Numbered from the stretch's first letter, positions 24,947 through 33,059 are shown. The stretch is DNA of 34,825 nucleotides from Lachnospiraceae bacterium (GCA_017623215.1 JAGAPO010000110.1:1-34825); one strand, 5' to 3'. A program made the numbers and translations. The notes: generated by a model not told the origin, from the letters alone.

Positions 24947-26488
24947 AGCCGGAAGGATAAAGGCGCCGGTTCTGGTGTGAAGCGATTCCTTATCCTGATA
25001 AGCAAGCGCGCCTCCTACGAACACCGCCTCTACCCCGTCCGCAAGCTGTTCCGGTTCCGCGAAGGTAGCATTATCGCGGATGCGGTTCGGATCGAAGATT
25101 GCGATATCGGCACGATATCCAGGCTTTAATAATCCGACCTTGTCCAGGTGATATACCTTTGCGGGAAGTCCGGTTATCTTATAAATCGCATCCGCAATGT
25201 GCTGATCCGTATCAAGCTTTGCGTAGCGGGCGAGATATCTCGCATGAGAGCCGTAAAGACGCGGATGCGGGCGGCCCGACACATCAACGCTGTCAGAGCA
25301 GATCATAACTCTGGGATGGGAAATCGCACTGATAATATCTTCCTCGCAGGCGGAGCGCAGGATTCCCTGTACGTCCCCATCCTCCGAAAGCAGCAGATCT
25401 AAGAACGCGTCGATTTCGTCCTTGCCGCGAATCCGGGCGAGCTCCTGCAGACTTTTGCCTTCCAGGCCGGCGTTCTCGGGTTTTGAGACATGGGAAATGA
25501 ACAGATTCTCCCAGCCTGTAATAATGGAGCGATTCTCCCAGACATCGGTGCCGAGCGAGAACCAGCGGCGAATCTCGGCGCGTCCTTCCGGGCTTGCAAG
25601 AATTCGAAGCATTTCCTCACGGCCGTTCGCAAGGGTCCACTGAGGCAGTACAATACTTAAACCGGTACATCCGGCAGGATACGGATAGCAGTCGCCATAT
25701 ACGGCAAAGCCGTCCTGGACAGCCGCGTCAAGCTTCTTAAGCAGTACGGCTACCTTGCCGTGATTGGGCTTACCGCAGGCTTTGATGTGTGAAATTACCG
25801 TTGTTACACCGCTCTGTCTGGTTACAGAGAGCGTCTCATCAACTGCATCAAGAAGAGTGGAGCCTTCATTTCGCATATGGGTTGCATAGACGGCACCATG
25901 ATTGGCAAGAATCTTTGCAAGGGGAACCATCTCCTCGGGGGTCGAGTACATGCCGGGAGCGTATTCCAGGCCGCTGCTCATTCCAAGAGCGCCCTGTCTT
26001 AAGCTTTCGGTCAGATCGGAAGCCATTCTTTGAGCGCCTTCGGAAGTTACGGGTCTGTCGCCTTCCCCGAGCGCCTTTTCCCGGATGGAGCCGTGTCCGA
26101 CAAGGGAGCCCTGATTCACGGCAAAGCCCTTGCCCTGCGTATAAGCACGATATTCCTTCAGGTCGGAAAAGCTAAAAGTATGATTAGGATTCTCGAACGG
26201 AAATACCGAATCACCGCAGTGGCCGGTTAATTCGAGTGTAATTCCCTGAGAGATTTTGTGGAGACAATCGGGCTTTCGAAGAATACTTGTCTCGGAATGC
26301 GCGTGCGCATCGATGAAGCCGGGGCAGACAAGCAGACCCCTGGCATCGTATACATGATCTGCCGCGGAAGGAGAAATCGAGCCGATCTCCCGGATGAAGC
26401 CATCTTTCACAGCGATATCACCCCGATAAGGCAGACTTCCGGAGCCGTCGACAAGAAAGCAATTTTGAATAAGTAAGTCGTAAGTCAT
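24929..26488 (-). CDS. N-acyl-D-amino-acid deacylase (D-aminoacylase-like amidohydrolase)
   Basis: Zinc amidohydrolase of 519 residues. It has the N-terminal small beta domain, then the metal site PGFIDAHAHSE, SSGLEYAPGMYS, YATHMRNEG, VISHIKACGK and late SDSVDVSGRPHPRLYGS. It ends with the typical LLKPGYRADIAIFDPNRIRD of the amidohydrolase C-terminal beta domain. D-aminoacylases and dihydroorotase-like relatives remove N-acyl groups from D-amino acids; in a gut anaerobe the substrate may be peptidoglycan-derived. The substrate is inferred. The start at 26488 follows AAAGGAG. An alternative upstream start adds 20 residues. It has its own divergent promoter. Confidence 0.88.
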   Translation of the reverse strand: MTYDLLIQNCFLVDGSGSLPYRGDIAVKDGFIREIGSISPSAADHVYDARGLLVCPGFIDAHAHSETSILRKPDCLHKISQGITLELTGHCGDSVFPFENPNHTFSFSDLKEYRAYTQGKGFAVNQGSLVGHGSIREKALGEGDRPVTSEGAQRMASDLTESLRQGALGMSSGLEYAPGMYSTPEEMVPLAKILANHGAVYATHMRNEGSTLLDAVDETLSVTRQSGVTTVISHIKACGKPNHGKVAVLLKKLDAAVQDGFAVYGDCYPYPAGCTGLSIVLPQWTLANGREEMLRILASPEGRAEIRRWFSLGTDVWENRSIITGWENLFISHVSKPENAGLEGKSLQELARIRGKDEIDAFLDLLLSEDGDVQGILRSACEEDIISAISHPRVMICSDSVDVSGRPHPRLYGSHARYLARYAKLDTDQHIADAIYKITGLPAKVYHLDKVGLLKPGYRADIAIFDPNRIRDNATFAEPEQLADGVEAVFVGGALAYQDKESLHTRTGAFILPASFLHE

Positions 26489-26554
26489 GATAATAGAAGC
26501 TCCTTTCTTACTATGCCCGACCGATGAACAGCCGGAGCAGATATTCACGAAATT

Positions 26555-26583
26555 ATCATAATCAATTTGCAGAAGAACATCAA
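26555..26583 (-). promoter_or_regulatory. Promoter of the amidohydrolase gene
   Basis: On the minus strand TTGATG (26583-26578), a 17-bp spacer and TATGAT (26560-26555). It gives a leader of about 60 bases. Confidence 0.6.
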
Positions 26584-26624
26584 GAGAAAAATTTCTGAAA
26601 TATATCGTATTTTAAAGATAGGCA

Positions 26625-26633
26625 TGGTATACT
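26625..26633 (+). promoter_or_regulatory. Extended -10 promoter of the PPK2 gene
   Basis: TGGTATACT at 26625-26633 fits an extended -10 element. No good -35 is present at 17 bp. It lies 41 bp before the ATG. Confidence 0.5.
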
Positions 26634-26673
26634 TAGTACAAAACAGCGTCGGTAGGAAAGGCAGGGGATTCCA

Positions 26674-28212
26674 ATGTTGGAGAAAGTGGATTTATCAAAA
26701 AAGATAGGAAAAAAGGAATATAAGGCCGAATTGGAGAGAAAGAGCGAGAAGCTGGCCTGGCTGCAGAGACAGTGCAAAGAAGCGGGAATTCCGATTATGA
26801 TTGTATTTGAAGGATTTGGAGCGGCCGGGAAAGGAACACAGATTAACAGGCTGATACAGCCGATGGACCCGCGCGGCTTTGTGGTACATGCAGGAAGCAA
26901 GGTTACGGAGGAGGAGAGCAGCCGTCCTTTTTTGTACCGTTACTGGATTAAGACTCCGGCCAAAGGCCGAATCGCAATCTTTGAGAGAAGCTGGTACCGC
27001 AGCGTCTTAAGCGACCGATTTGACGGCATTACAAGGGAAGAGGACGTGGATAATGCGTTTCACGATATTCGTTCCTTTGAAAAGCAGCTGACGGATGACG
27101 GAACCGTAATCATCAAGCTGTTCCTGTACATCTCCAAAGAAGAGCAGAAGAAGCGGTTTGAGGAGCTGGAACAGTCAAAGGAGACCAGTTGGAGAGTGAA
27201 CAAGAAGGACTGGAAGCGCAACAAAGAATATGACCGTTACCTCAGAATGAACGAGGAGATGTTGGAGAACACGGACGATGCCTATGCACCCTGGACGATT
27301 ATTGAGGCAACGGACAAGGATTATGCGACAATTAAGATCATGTCGGTTATCGTGGATGTGCTGGAAGAGGAGCTTGGAAAGAAGCCGGATAAAGAGTCGA
27401 AGAGGGCCGCATCAGAAGGAAAGGCGAATCCGGGAGAAGAAAAAGAGGCTGCCGGGGAAGAAAAGGGAAAATCGGCCTATCAGAATCAGGTCCTTTCCGG
27501 TGTTGATTTAAGCAGGGACCTTACCAGGGAAGAATACAAAGAAAAGCTGGATAAGCTGCAGAAGAAGCTTGAAAAGCTCCACAGCGAGCTGTATTTGCTG
27601 AGAATTCCTGTCGTGCTGGCCTTCGAAGGCTGGGATGCGGCCGGAAAGGGCGGTACGATCAAACGCCTGACCAGTCACCTCGATCCAAGGGGCTACGCGG
27701 TTCATCCGACCTCCTCGCCGAACGATATCGAGAAGGTTCATCACTACCTTTGGAGATTCTGGAACAACATGCCGAAGGCCGGACACATCGCAATCTTTGA
27801 TCGGACCTGGTACGGACGGGTTATGGTAGAGCGCATCGAAGGCTTCTGTACGGAAGAAGAGTGGAAACGCGCTTATCAGGAGATCAACGAGATGGAGGAA
27901 CACATCACCAATTTCGGAGCGATTGTACTGAAGTTCTGGCTGCACATCGACAAGGACGAACAGGAAAGACGCTTTAGGGAGCGCATGGAGACGCCGGCGA
28001 AGCAGTGGAAGATTACGGACGAAGACTGGCGAAACCGTGCAAAATGGGACGAGTACGAGACTGCGGTGGATGAGATGCTGCTCCGAACCTCTACGACCTA
28101 TGCTCCCTGGACTGTTGTTGAGGCAAATTCCAAGTATTATGCGAGAATCAAGGTGCTTGAGACGGTTGTGGACGCGATGGAGAAGAAAATTGAGGAAAGA
28201 AAGAAAAAATAA
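26674..28212 (+). CDS. Two-domain PPK2-family polyphosphate kinase (polyphosphate:AMP phosphotransferase type)
   Basis: Uses polyphosphate to phosphorylate nucleotides. The 512-residue protein is a tandem duplication (class II PPK2). Domain 1 spans about residues 10-235 and domain 2 about 275-505, joined by a charged Lys/Glu-rich linker. Domain 2 is canonical: Walker A FEGWDAAGKGGT, lid YLWRFWNNMPKAG and Walker B IAIFDRTWYGRV. Domain 1 is altered: FEGFGAAGKGTQ has Gly where the catalytic Asp lies, and IAIFERSWYRSV has Glu for Asp, so it is probably inactive or structural. Two-domain members usually convert AMP to ADP; that activity is inferred. A strong terminator follows. Confidence 0.9.
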   Translation: MLEKVDLSKKIGKKEYKAELERKSEKLAWLQRQCKEAGIPIMIVFEGFGAAGKGTQINRLIQPMDPRGFVVHAGSKVTEEESSRPFLYRYWIKTPAKGRIAIFERSWYRSVLSDRFDGITREEDVDNAFHDIRSFEKQLTDDGTVIIKLFLYISKEEQKKRFEELEQSKETSWRVNKKDWKRNKEYDRYLRMNEEMLENTDDAYAPWTIIEATDKDYATIKIMSVIVDVLEEELGKKPDKESKRAASEGKANPGEEKEAAGEEKGKSAYQNQVLSGVDLSRDLTREEYKEKLDKLQKKLEKLHSELYLLRIPVVLAFEGWDAAGKGGTIKRLTSHLDPRGYAVHPTSSPNDIEKVHHYLWRFWNNMPKAGHIAIFDRTWYGRVMVERIEGFCTEEEWKRAYQEINEMEEHITNFGAIVLKFWLHIDKDEQERRFRERMETPAKQWKITDEDWRNRAKWDEYETAVDEMLLRTSTTYAPWTVVEANSKYYARIKVLETVVDAMEKKIEERKKK

Positions 28213-28251
28213 AGGGAAGCGAAGCCGGAACCGGTGAATAATTGAAAGAAA

Positions 28252-28296
28252 GACTCTCCCTGCCCTCTTTAAGGAAGGACAGGGAGAGTCCTTTTT
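28252..28296 (+). terminator. Strong terminator after the PPK2 gene
   Basis: GACTCTCCCTG (28252-28262) pairs perfectly with CAGGGAGAGTC (28280-28290), followed by CTTTTT. A clear rho-independent terminator about 40 bp after the stop codon. Confidence 0.92.
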
Positions 28297-28366
28297 ACTG
28301 CCGGTTACAAAGGTATCGTAGGAACAGCATACCCGGTCGGCACGAAAGAATGGAACGAGCCATTAT

Positions 28367-28663
28367 CTACTTCTGGAACTGGCGTCCCTCATGATCCATA
28401 TAATAGTCCTCTGTGTAAATCAGTTCTGATATTGGAACAATCGTATACCCTTTATCCTGCAGCCCTGTAATCAGAGATTCCAGGGCATCTTTTGTGTATT
28501 TTGCGCCGTTGTGGCAGAGAATAATGGAACCGTTTCCGAGATGCTTGTGGTTCAGGACGGTGTTGATAATGGAGTCCACGCCGTAATCCTTCCAGTCAAG
28601 GCTGTCAGCAATTGAACAGCAAAGAAGTGCGGCAAACACTGGGTCTTCCGCACTTCTTGTCAT
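28367..28663 (-). pseudogene. C-terminal fragment of a polysaccharide deacetylase, cut by the integrated element
   Basis: This frame encodes the last roughly 80 residues of a NodB-type polysaccharide deacetylase: DSLDWKDYGVDSI, LGNGSIILCHNGAKYT and GYTIVPISELIYTEDYYMD are typical of the clostridial family. The N-terminal catalytic part is missing. The first roughly 15 codons (MTRSAEDPVFAALLC) show no homology and come from the mobile element. The ATG overlaps the recombinase stop codon as ATGA, so the fragment could even be translated as a chimera. The element therefore entered this gene, with the junction at about 28605-28620. The other half should lie beyond the right end of the window. Confidence 0.85.
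28622..28658 (-). terminator. Hairpin just after the recombinase stop codon
   Basis: AAGAAGTGCGG (28622-28632) and CCGCACTTCTT (28648-28658) form an 11-bp perfect inverted repeat with a 15-base spacer. On the minus strand it follows the recombinase stop by two bases and ends in TTCTTT, so it may be its terminator. It also lies close to the element-chromosome junction. Confidence 0.6.
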
Positions 28664-30243
28664 ATAGTATACGACACTTCTACACTTCCGTCAACCATAA
28701 AAATAACATTCTTTACAAGTAACTCACATGTATTCCTGATATCTTCAAAATCACTCCCCGCAAGAATCCCTGGAATGGCATCCAGAATATCATAGATTCG
28801 TAAAAGAATCACCATTCGGGAATCCTCAAAGAATCCTTGTTGTTCGATTTCGTGTAATTCCTGCAGGAGAACTGTTTTCTCTGCATCGAGCTCCTCAATC
28901 TTGGCATTCAGATACTTTATCATAGTAGCGCCGCTCTGAGCGATGGAAGAGACGAGGTTCTGAAGTTCTCCGTCGATGACTGCGAGTCGCTGCTGAATCG
29001 TATTCTTCCGGAGCTGTTCCTTCGGTGTGAGCGGTTGCTTGTGTTCGGCCTTGGCCTGCTCCAGAGACTCCCGTATTGCCGGGTCTGCATAGTGCAAGAG
29101 AATGGCATTCAGGATAATTGGGTCATATCGTTTCTTGGAGGCGGCAGGGACCGGGCAGGAATTCCAACCGCGATTTTTGCGGTTACTGCAGATATAATAT
29201 CCCTGGGTTCCGTGGCTATTGGTGTAAGAGACGCCGCATCCACAATTTCCGCATTTCATGAGCCCTGTAAAATAACTGTTCTTGCCGGTTCCGGATCGTC
29301 CGGGCTTGTGCAGGAGCATCTTGCGCTTGTTCTGTACCCGGATCCACAGGTCGGAATCCACGATTGCTTCATGATAGGAGACATTGCAGTACATTTCCGA
29401 GGCGGAGCGGCAGCGTTTATGCTTACTGAGTTCCTTGTCCTTTTTACCATAAAGGTCGATGGAAAGACGTCCGTCGAATTCAACCGGGTCATTGATGATA
29501 TCTGCACCTTCTGTTTTGAGATAGTGATACATTGCCATGTCGTTAGGGGCATACAAAGGTTTTGACAAAATATCCATCAGTACACGGCTGGTCCATTGGG
29601 AGCCTGTGCGGCTTGGAATCTTGAGCTCACCATTGAGTTTCTCTAAAATCCGGCTGGCGGAGCCGTTCGGGTCAAGGTACCACTGGTAAATATTGCGGAC
29701 GACCTCAGCAGCATCCGGATCCGGTTCCAGAATCGTATGCTTCTTGCCCTGGTACTCCATCCGGGCAAGCCGATAGCCGTAGGGAGCAACACCGCCACCC
29801 CAGAAGCCGAGCTTCGTGCGGTAGTAGTAATTATCCAGGACTCGTCCGGATATGGTCTCACGTTCCATCTGGGCGAATACCATACAGATATACACCATGG
29901 CGCGGCCGATGGGGGATGAGGTATCGAAGCTTTCGGATATCGATACGAACTCGCAGTGATATTTCTGCAGTTCAATCAGCAGCTGGCTGAAATCGGATAT
30001 GTTACGGCTGATTCGGTCGAGCTTATAGCAGACAATTTTCTCGACCAGTCCGGCGCGGACATCTGCCATCATTTCCTGGAAGCTTGGGCGGTTCAGATCC
30101 TTTCCGGAGTAGCCGCGGTCCTTATCGTAGATTCTATATTCCCAACCGTTGCTCTCGCAGAGATGCACGCAGCGCTCGATTTGCTGGTCGATGGAAAGAC
30201 TGTCTTTTTTAAACAGAGATTGTCTGGGGTAAATAGCAACCAT
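28660..30243 (-). CDS. Large serine recombinase (site-specific integrase)
   Basis: Catalyses integration and excision between attachment sites. Protein of 527 residues. The resolvase domain (about 1-145) starts VAIYPRQSLFKKDSLSIDQQ, with the nucleophilic serine at residue 9, and has CYKLDRISRNISDF and IGRAMVYICMVFAQMERE. The recombinase domain (about 165-270) follows with GYRLARM and a segment ending LYAPNDM. A zinc ribbon has CGNCGCG and YYICSNRKNRGWNSC, then a coiled coil (about 390-480). ATG at 30243 has GAGGAGG upstream. It is transcribed toward the left junction, as is usual for an integrase at an element end. All catalytic features look intact, so mobility is plausible. Confidence 0.95.
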   Translation of the reverse strand: MVAIYPRQSLFKKDSLSIDQQIERCVHLCESNGWEYRIYDKDRGYSGKDLNRPSFQEMMADVRAGLVEKIVCYKLDRISRNISDFSQLLIELQKYHCEFVSISESFDTSSPIGRAMVYICMVFAQMERETISGRVLDNYYYRTKLGFWGGGVAPYGYRLARMEYQGKKHTILEPDPDAAEVVRNIYQWYLDPNGSASRILEKLNGELKIPSRTGSQWTSRVLMDILSKPLYAPNDMAMYHYLKTEGADIINDPVEFDGRLSIDLYGKKDKELSKHKRCRSASEMYCNVSYHEAIVDSDLWIRVQNKRKMLLHKPGRSGTGKNSYFTGLMKCGNCGCGVSYTNSHGTQGYYICSNRKNRGWNSCPVPAASKKRYDPIILNAILLHYADPAIRESLEQAKAEHKQPLTPKEQLRKNTIQQRLAVIDGELQNLVSSIAQSGATMIKYLNAKIEELDAEKTVLLQELHEIEQQGFFEDSRMVILLRIYDILDAIPGILAGSDFEDIRNTCELLVKNVIFMVDGSVEVSYTI

Positions 30244-30404
30244 ACAGATGCACCTCCTCTTGGAGCGGAATCGCGTTATTACAGTATAATGCGGATGATT
30301 GTGGAAATATAAGCCGAATTCGTAAGAAACCGTTGAAAAACGGAGAATTGTTAGGGGAATTCATGAAAACACATCCTTTCTTTGCGTGAACACCTGTTTT
30401 GGGG

Positions 30405-30433
30405 TGTACAAATGGAAGGATATCGCGTATAAT
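30405..30433 (+). promoter_or_regulatory. Promoter in the gap behind the recombinase gene
   Basis: TGTACA (30405-30410), a 17-bp spacer and a perfect TATAAT (30428-30433). It faces right, away from the recombinase and antisense to the next gene, and only about 75 bases separate it from a terminator. Confidence 0.65.
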
Positions 30434-30460
30434 AATTTTGTTAGAGTGGTGCGATATCCT
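30417..30460. repeat. 10-bp inverted repeat bracketing the -10 element
   Basis: AGGATATCGC at 30417-30426 and GCGATATCCT at 30451-30460 are perfect inverted copies 24 bp apart, enclosing TATAAT and the expected start point. It is a probable operator for a dimeric repressor. Confidence 0.75.
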
Positions 30461-30515
30461 AAGTTGATATTGTATCTACGTGAAAGCCGTTCCTGCGCCA
30501 ACAGGGGCGGCTTTT
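30440..30515 (+). ncRNA. Candidate small RNA of about 75 nt
   Basis: A transcript from the promoter at 30405-30433 would start near 30440. It would end at a terminator-like hairpin: AAAGCCG (30483-30489) with CGGCTTT (30508-30514), inner CCTG/CAGG, then TTTT. No reading frame with a ribosome-binding site is visible. It could control the recombinase or the neighbouring gene. The alternative is that the hairpin only ends the leftward or rightward gene transcripts. Confidence 0.45.
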
Positions 30516-30524
30516 GACTATATT

Positions 30525-31205
30525 TTACTCGTAAACAAATATTGCCTTTTTCTGAGTCCAATAACTGGTCTCATACTCTATTTCAATTTCAGAGACATCT
30601 TCAGCCACCTCAAAGACAATAATTCCACTTACTTTGCGTCCGGGTGATAACGTTGTAATGCTTGTCATGGCATTATCAGCGGTTACAAGAGACTGTGTGG
30701 TACTATATCCATCGGCGTAACATTTAAAATCATAAGACCCAACAGTTATATCAGCGTCGGAAGCATTTTCAAATTCAAACTCAAAATACACAAATTTCTT
30801 GCCTTCGCCGGGTTCCACAAACATATTATCATCAGTATATTCGCCGCAGGAGATATAAGATAATTTTACTTTTTTGGTCTCTAACACATCTCCGACATGG
30901 AAAGTATTATCCTCGGTTGATGCCTCTGATGCCGCCTCTGATGTTGCGCCGGACGAAGTTTGGTTTTCTAAACCTCCGCTTGTAGTTGTTCCCTTTTCGG
31001 CGGAGCTGTTGTTTACTGAGTCATCAGAGCCTCCATTGCTGCTACCAATTATCGCTATGATGATGATAACTGCCAAAATGATAATGATGGTTTTCCCTTT
31101 GCCGGCTTTCTGTTTCTTGCGGCAGTGCGGGCAGAATTTTGCTCCGTAAGGGATTTCGGTTTTACATTGCTTGCATACTTTCGTTGATGGTTTTTCGTTC
31201 TTCAT
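30525..31205 (-). CDS. Zinc-ribbon membrane protein with DUF4352-like extracellular domain
   Basis: Protein of 226 residues. It has an N-terminal zinc ribbon (CKQCKTEIPYGAKFCPHC, about residues 11-28) and one membrane helix (about 38-54, IIIILAVIIIIAII). A Ser/Gly/Thr-rich linker leads to a beta-sandwich (about 100-226) with FHVGDVLETKKVKLSYISC and KFVYFEFEFENASDADI, resembling DUF4352. Proteins of this layout are common in Firmicutes prophages and ICEs; the function is unknown and a role in exclusion of related elements is only a guess. AAGGAGG precedes the start. Confidence 0.8.
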   Translation of the reverse strand: MKNEKPSTKVCKQCKTEIPYGAKFCPHCRKKQKAGKGKTIIIILAVIIIIAIIGSSNGGSDDSVNNSSAEKGTTTSGGLENQTSSGATSEAASEASTEDNTFHVGDVLETKKVKLSYISCGEYTDDNMFVEPGEGKKFVYFEFEFENASDADITVGSYDFKCYADGYSTTQSLVTADNAMTSITTLSPGRKVSGIIVFEVAEDVSEIEIEYETSYWTQKKAIFVYE

Positions 31206-31349
31206 GGCATAAGTCCTCCTTAGTTTTGGCTGTGCCGTATTTTTTTATTAAAATAGCAAAAGCTATTCTAACCGTAATTGTGTTAAGATTTTATATTCGC
31301 GGAAGTCTGTTATCATAAGATAACAGTTTGATTGCAGCGGTCAATGCTA

Positions 31350-31820
31350 TTATTCCATCCATTCGAAAACAGCTACGCCACCATTATTAAAATAGACGAT
31401 ATAATTATCAAACTGAGTGTATAAACCATATATAGAGGCATACGCAGAAAGGGCTTCTGTCAAATACTTTTCGGTGACATCTAAGTATTCGGCTATCTCA
31501 TAGCGGTTTCGGCATCCATGTTTGTATGCGTTTATGATGCCGTTTAAACCAATCTTTAAATTATAGCCCCAGATGCGGGCCTTTAATTCCTGCTTTCGGT
31601 TTTCAACACTGGTCTGTTCTAAGATATTACCGACAGATGTGTAATGGTGTCCCAATTCCTCTGCGTAAATACAACTTTTCTCAACGGAGGTAGATATATT
31701 CTGGTCGATGGCAATGCATCCATCAAAATATAGACCTTTCAATCCACTAACTCCGCTAAGGTCGGTTTCTATCGTAGTAACTTCTTCGTTGTATTGTGCT
31801 TGCATTTCTTCGTATGTCAA
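31350..31820 (-). CDS. ImmA/IrrE-family metallopeptidase-like protein
   Basis: Protein of 156 residues encoded directly after an XRE repressor. The family member ImmA cleaves the repressor of ICEBs1 to switch on excision. The zinc-site helix reads YAEELGHHYTSVG. The first histidine of the usual HExxH motif is glutamate, a variant I recall in phage proteins of this group, so activity is uncertain. The C-terminal part (about 85-150) contains an HTH-like segment, RYEIAEYLDVTEKYLTEAL. The start is TTG at 31820, supported by GAGGTG upstream. A perfect CTGTTATC/GATAACAG hairpin (31307-31326) and an AATAGC/GCTATT hairpin lie downstream. Confidence 0.85.
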   Translation of the reverse strand: MTYEEMQAQYNEEVTTIETDLSGVSGLKGLYFDGCIAIDQNISTSVEKSCIYAEELGHHYTSVGNILEQTSVENRKQELKARIWGYNLKIGLNGIINAYKHGCRNRYEIAEYLDVTEKYLTEALSAYASIYGLYTQFDNYIVYFNNGGVAVFEWME

Positions 31821-31832
31821 ATAATCACCTCG

Positions 31833-32174
31833 TTATTTCTTGGAATCCCTTGCCCTAATAAGCAAGCGTTTGTATTCTTCCATTTTATGCTGTTCTTCAG
31901 GTGTAAGCTCATCATCGCTGTCTCTGTGAGCAGCAAGCGTAGATGATGTGATCGAGGATTTTGAAACAATTTTCCCGTAGTACAGGCTTTCGCAATCAAT
32001 ATTTAACCCCTCGCAAATCTTAATTACATTAGCAATGTTGGAGTTATTAATTCCTCTTTTTAGTACGCTGTCTAAAGTTGTCCATGGCATATCTGCTGAT
32101 TCGGTAAACTTTTTAAGACTGCCATATTTTTGGATAAGCATTGATTTTATTGTTGTTTCTAAACTATTCATCAT
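31833..32174 (-). CDS. XRE-family repressor of the mobile element
   Basis: Cro/C1-type regulator of 113 residues. The HTH spans about residues 5-65 (MLIQKYGSLKKFTESADMPW, then LDSVLKRGINNSNIANVIKI). The C-terminal tail is charged and carries no peptidase fold. It is followed 12 bp later by the ImmA-like gene, the classic cleavable-repressor pair. It faces a divergent control region with five related sites, which it probably binds to repress rightward transcription. Two adjacent ATG codons (32174 and 32171) can serve as starts; the second is better spaced from GAGGTG. Confidence 0.9.
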   Translation of the reverse strand: MMNSLETTIKSMLIQKYGSLKKFTESADMPWTTLDSVLKRGINNSNIANVIKICEGLNIDCESLYYGKIVSKSSITSSTLAAHRDSDDELTPEEQHKMEEYKRLLIRARDSKK

Positions 32175-32203
32175 ATCACCTCTTTGTAGATATCATAGCA
32201 CAC

Positions 32204-32333
32204 AAATATCGAAAAATCAATACGAAATATCGAAAAATCGGCAAATAAATGAAATATCGAAAAATCGAGAAAAAGCAATTGACAATCTCGAAAAATCGTG
32301 TATAATAAAGATGTAATCACGAAAATTCGAGAT
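32204..32333. promoter_or_regulatory. Operator array of the element's genetic switch (five related sites)
   Basis: The motif AAATATCGAAAAATC occurs exactly at 32204-32218, 32225-32239 and 32252-32266. Related copies are ATCTCGAAAAATC at 32285-32297 and TCACGAAAATTCGAGA around 32317-32332. The shared core is CGA-four-to-five-A/T-TCG, a near-palindrome suited to an HTH dimer. The fourth site lies inside the rightward promoter and the fifth just after it, so binding would block transcription. This is the typical layout of a lysogeny switch. Confidence 0.9.
32279..32306 (+). promoter_or_regulatory. Rightward promoter of the element
   Basis: Perfect TTGACA (32279-32284), a 16-bp spacer and a perfect TATAAT (32301-32306). 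Operator sites cover its spacer and downstream side. Confidence 0.9.
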
Positions 32334-32347
32334 AAGGAGGGATATAT

Positions 32348-32563
32348 TTGTATAAAAACTTAGATGCCGAAATGGCAAGAGCGCAGATCACAAAATCAAG
32401 GCTCGCTGAGCAAATCGGAGTGACACCTACTACATTATGCATGAAGCTTAATGGGAAAAGCGACTTAACATTACCAGAGTGCGTAAAAATAAAAAAGATT
32501 TTAGGTGTAGAACTGCCGATAGAGTTTTTATTTCATGCGGATGATAGCGGAGAGGAGGGATAG
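32348..32563 (+). CDS. Cro-like small HTH regulator
   Basis: Protein of 71 residues, nearly all HTH: MARAQITKSRLAEQIGVTPT, then KLNGKSDLTLPECVKIKKIL. It is the first gene rightward from the switch promoter, divergent from the repressor, matching the position of cro or an excision-control regulator. The start is TTG at 32348, supported by AAGGAGGG six bases upstream. Confidence 0.88.
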   Translation: MYKNLDAEMARAQITKSRLAEQIGVTPTTLCMKLNGKSDLTLPECVKIKKILGVELPIEFLFHADDSGEEG

Positions 32564-32564
32564 G

Positions 32565-32738
32565 ATGGAGATTAGAAAATTGGAAGTTGATTATGACAAG
32601 CAGGTATTAAAGATTAACGGACAAGAATTTGCGGAAGCACCGGTAATCGTAACTCTTCCGGGGCCTGATGGTGGCCGCTGGAAATGCTCATTAATCAGGA
32701 GCAGGCAACAGGAAACCCGAAAGAGTGTAATAGATTAA
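32565..32738 (+). CDS. Small hypothetical protein of the element
   Basis: Protein of 57 residues (MEIRKLEVDYDKQVLKINGQ at the start). It is probably a small beta protein with a KINGQEF turn and a Gly-Pro-rich middle. ATG at 32565 is chosen over an upstream ATG because GGAGGGA lies just before it. It follows the Cro-like gene by one base and so is co-transcribed. No function recognised. Confidence 0.65.
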   Translation: MEIRKLEVDYDKQVLKINGQEFAEAPVIVTLPGPDGGRWKCSLIRSRQQETRKSVID

Positions 32739-32850
32739 CGGTTAGTTTTAATGAATCTTAGTAATAAGCTTTGATAAAGCGCGTTCCATCAATGAACTGA
32801 TAGTCAATTGAGAACATTCTATCAAAACCAAGGAAAGGAGGAGGGAAGAC

Positions 32851-33018
32851 ATGAATAAAGAGGAATTGATTCAGTTAAAAGTTATTTCGGAAGAGAGGGC
32901 TCGTTCGATTTTTTTAGATGATAAAAAGCTCAACCATGTTGAAAATTATAAAATTGAACAAGCCTCTCTTCCGGGGACTGCGAAGCTCACATTAGAGATA
33001 TTGGTCAAATATCCTTAG
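32851..33018 (+). CDS. Small hypothetical protein, 55 aa
   Basis: A short frame starting MNKEELIQLKVISEERARSI and ending EILVKYP, then TAG. An excellent AAAGGAGGAGGG ribosome-binding site lies just upstream. It is amphipathic and lacks any motif I recognise. The 112 bp before it hold a TGATAG/CTATCA inverted repeat (32798-32824) but no clear promoter. It is probably part of the early operon of the element. Confidence 0.7.
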   Translation: MNKEELIQLKVISEERARSIFLDDKKLNHVENYKIEQASLPGTAKLTLEILVKYP

Positions 33019-33059
33019 CCAAGATAATGAAAGCCAGCTGAGCACGCGAGCATGAAGCT

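Noticed and set aside
30417..30460. Invertible promoter switch
   Set aside because: Only the -10 lies between the inverted copies while the -35 is outside, and the flanked segment is just 24 bp; an operator is more likely.
32204..32333. CRISPR-like repeats
   Set aside because: The repeats are 15 bp with short uneven spacers and sit over a promoter between divergent regulators; they are operators.
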